From assembly GCF_004151455.1 (NCBI RefSeq), contig NZ_PRLK01000011.1:1-13927 (forward strand): a DNA stretch of 13,927 nt, in the 5' to 3' direction. Below the pieces are notes generated by a model. The model saw only the letters and a list, made by a program, of their open reading frames with translations. It was not told the DNA's origin and searched no databases. Each line of letters begins with the position of its first letter. The first letter of the stretch is position 1. Positions 12,484 through 13,927 of this stretch are shown in pieces. This DNA comes from Candidatus Nanogingivalis gingivitcus (GTDB lineage Bacteria > Patescibacteriota > Saccharimonadia > Saccharimonadales > Saccharimonadaceae). The translations under genes and the position numbers were made by a program.

Positions 12484-13927
12484 ATGTTTGATTTATTAAA
12501 AAATATAGGGAGTATAAATAAAACACCAGAAAAGGGTGGTTTATTAAATGCTGCAAACAAAAATATAAATTTATTAGGCAATGGTGGAGCTGTACTTAGT
12601 GCTATTGATGATGGCGTTGTAGCACTGGACAAGGACGGAAAAATAACCATTATTAACCATGCTGCTGAAAATTTAACAGGTTGGAGCGATGGTGACGCTG
12701 AAGGGCTTATTTATACGGCAATTTTAAAAATTTCTAATAATGATGGCCAAGAAATGATTGATGCCGCTAACCCTATAAATAAAGTGCTACGCACTAGTAC
12801 AAGTTTTATAAGTAGAGATTTATTTTTAAAAACACAAAGTGGTAAAGTTTTACCAATTTACCTAGCAATTAACCCTATAGATAACTTTAATAGTGGCGTG
12901 GTAGTAGTTTTTAGAGATATTAGTAAAGAGCTATTAGAAAATAGGGAACAGGCTGAATTTATTTCTACTGCTAGCCATGAAATGCGAACACCAGTAGCAA
13001 GTATTGAGGGTTATTTAGGCTTAGCCTTAAACCCAGCAACTGCTACTATTGATGAGCGAGCTAAAGGCTTTTTATTAAAAGCGCACGAAAACACTAAACA
13101 CCTTGGGCAATTATTTCAAGATTTATTAGATATAACTAAATCTGAAGATGGGCGACTTAAAAATGAACCAGTAGTATTAAATGCTGTAGAATTTGCTAGA
13201 GAAATTTGGGATGGCTTAAAGGTAAAAGCTGAAAATAAAGACTTAGAATATATTTTTGAGCCTGACCATCATAAATCTGGCGAGATAACAATTTCACCTG
13301 TATTTTATATTCATGCCGATAGAGACCATTTGCACGAAGTATTAGGCAACCTTTTTGACAATGCCATTAAATACACTCCTTTTGGAAAAGTTTCTGTTAA
13401 TGTTACTGGAGATAATGATAATGTTAGAATTTCAGTAGCAGATAACGGTATTGGCATACCTGCTGAAGATATACCACACCTTTTTCAGAAGTTTTATAGG
13501 GTAGATAATTCAGAAACAAGAGAGGTTGGTGGTACTGGTTTAGGGCTTTATTTATCACGCAGGCTGGTTGAAGCTATGGGTGGTAAAATTGAGCTTACTA
13601 GTGAATATAAAAAAGGAAGTACTTTTACTATAACTCTACCAAGGCTAGCACGAGATCAAGCTGAAAGGCTAAAAGAAGCTGAAGACCAAAAAATGCAAGA
13701 GCTTAAAGAACAAGCTAAAAAGGAGGCTAGGAGAAGAGAAGAGGCCGAAGCCGATAGGGACATTTTAAGTATATTAGGCGAAGAAGACTTTTCTGATAAA
13801 GCTGAAGAACAAAAACAAAGCTTAGATAATGTTAAAGAAATTAAGCCAATTAGTATTGAAATAGAGAATTTGGCTACACCTACACCTACACCTACGCCTA
13901 CACAAATACCTGTGCATGTTCCATCAC
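12484..13927 (+). CDS. Soluble PAS-domain sensor histidine kinase (partial, 3' end missing)
   Basis: The window holds 481 residues and no stop. The start MFDLLKNIGSINKTPEKGG leads to a PAS domain (about 35-145: VLSAIDDGVVALDKDGKITI, then a GVVVVFRDIS end). The dimerisation/phosphoacceptor region has the H-box ASHEMRTP with H165. The ATPase part shows the N-box NLFDNAIKYT (N289), G1 box DNGIGIP (320-326), F-box LFQKFYR and G2 box GGTGLGL (349-355). It should autophosphorylate on H165 and pass phosphate to a response regulator; none is present in the window. No membrane segment is visible, so it senses something inside the cell. After about residue 388 it has an unusual tail: a charged Glu/Lys/Arg helix (about 390-455) and a Thr-Pro repeat (465-473). 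It has its own promoter and AAGG ribosome-binding site 10 bp before the ATG. Confidence 0.92.
   Translation, partial: MFDLLKNIGSINKTPEKGGLLNAANKNINLLGNGGAVLSAIDDGVVALDKDGKITIINHAAENLTGWSDGDAEGLIYTAILKISNNDGQEMIDAANPINKVLRTSTSFISRDLFLKTQSGKVLPIYLAINPIDNFNSGVVVVFRDISKELLENREQAEFISTASHEMRTPVASIEGYLGLALNPATATIDERAKGFLLKAHENTKHLGQLFQDLLDITKSEDGRLKNEPVVLNAVEFAREIWDGLKVKAENKDLEYIFEPDHHKSGEITISPVFYIHADRDHLHEVLGNLFDNAIKYTPFGKVSVNVTGDNDNVRISVADNGIGIPAEDIPHLFQKFYRVDNSETREVGGTGLGLYLSRRLVEAMGGKIELTSEYKKGSTFTITLPRLARDQAERLKEAEDQKMQELKEQAKKEARRREEAEADRDILSILGEEDFSDKAEEQKQSLDNVKEIKPISIEIENLATPTPTPTPTQIPVHVPS
13876..13902 (+). repeat. ACACCT hexanucleotide repeat encoding Thr-Pro in the kinase tail
   Basis: Three and a half imperfect copies of ACACCT (one unit has ACGCCT) encode TPTPTPTPT at residues 465-473 of the kinase. 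The unit is two codons, so length changes stay in frame. It probably makes an extended, stiff linker to whatever lies beyond the window edge. Confidence 0.8.

Noticed and set aside
12468..12650. Minus-strand 60-codon open frame at the start of the kinase gene
   Set aside because: It overlaps the promoter and N-terminal codons of a well-supported kinase gene and has no family likeness.

Overview
The window is AT-rich (about one third G+C by eye) with short intergenic gaps. All gene stops here are TAA or TAG, and all genes read through with the standard bacterial code. A type IV pilin-like N-terminus, a NatAB-like ABC pair, a leader-bearing polynucleotide phosphorylase gene and a small basic protein next to a tRNA give an overall impression of a small-genome CPR-type bacterium. 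Candidatus Saccharibacteria (TM7) is my best guess. It rests on style and protein resemblance only, since no taxonomic marker gene is present.

Layout. 1-120 (-): 5' end of a type IV prepilin. 186-2328 (+): an ABC exporter operon (ATPase and ABC-2 permease, 8-bp overlap). 2412-3425 (+): UDP-glucose 4-epimerase galE. 3644-5761 (+): polynucleotide phosphorylase pnp behind a long foldable leader. 5933-6006 (-): tRNA-Gln(CTG) with encoded CCA, its own promoter and a terminator. 6143-6268 (+): a 41-residue, very basic protein of unknown function. 6357-11419 (+): a restriction-modification locus. 11508-12341 (-): a divergent GNAT-like protein. 12484 to the end (+): a soluble PAS/histidine kinase that runs off the window.

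The restriction-modification locus is the most interesting part. A promoter and ATG at 6357 lead into a 39-bp AGCA tetranucleotide tract (6384-6422). The frame from that ATG ends in TGA right after the tract, while the methylase-subunit frame stays open from inside the tract to 7146. Losing one unit, or gaining two, would fuse the ATG to the methylase subunit. This is the classic layout of a slipped-strand phase-variable gene, and the sequenced copy is OFF with respect to the ATG. A TTG at 6496 with a possible Shine-Dalgarno is the only in-frame fallback start. The downstream 1411-residue protein joins a GIY-YIG/T5orf172-like nuclease domain, a superfamily 2 helicase, a gamma-class N6-adenine methyltransferase region with NPPY, and a C-terminal recognition region. 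The small subunit has an intact SAM-binding motif I but no NPPY. The large subunit has NPPY but a degenerate motif I. This suggests a methyltransferase that works only when the two are together. The recognition region also carries a GC-rich 15-bp in-frame tandem repeat (PLVGE).

Regulation. Several genes have well-formed sigma70-like promoters. The ABC ATPase ATG, the pilin ATG and the phase-variable ATG lie so close to their -10 boxes and so far from any Shine-Dalgarno that leaderless translation is likely. Most transcription units end in visible hairpins.
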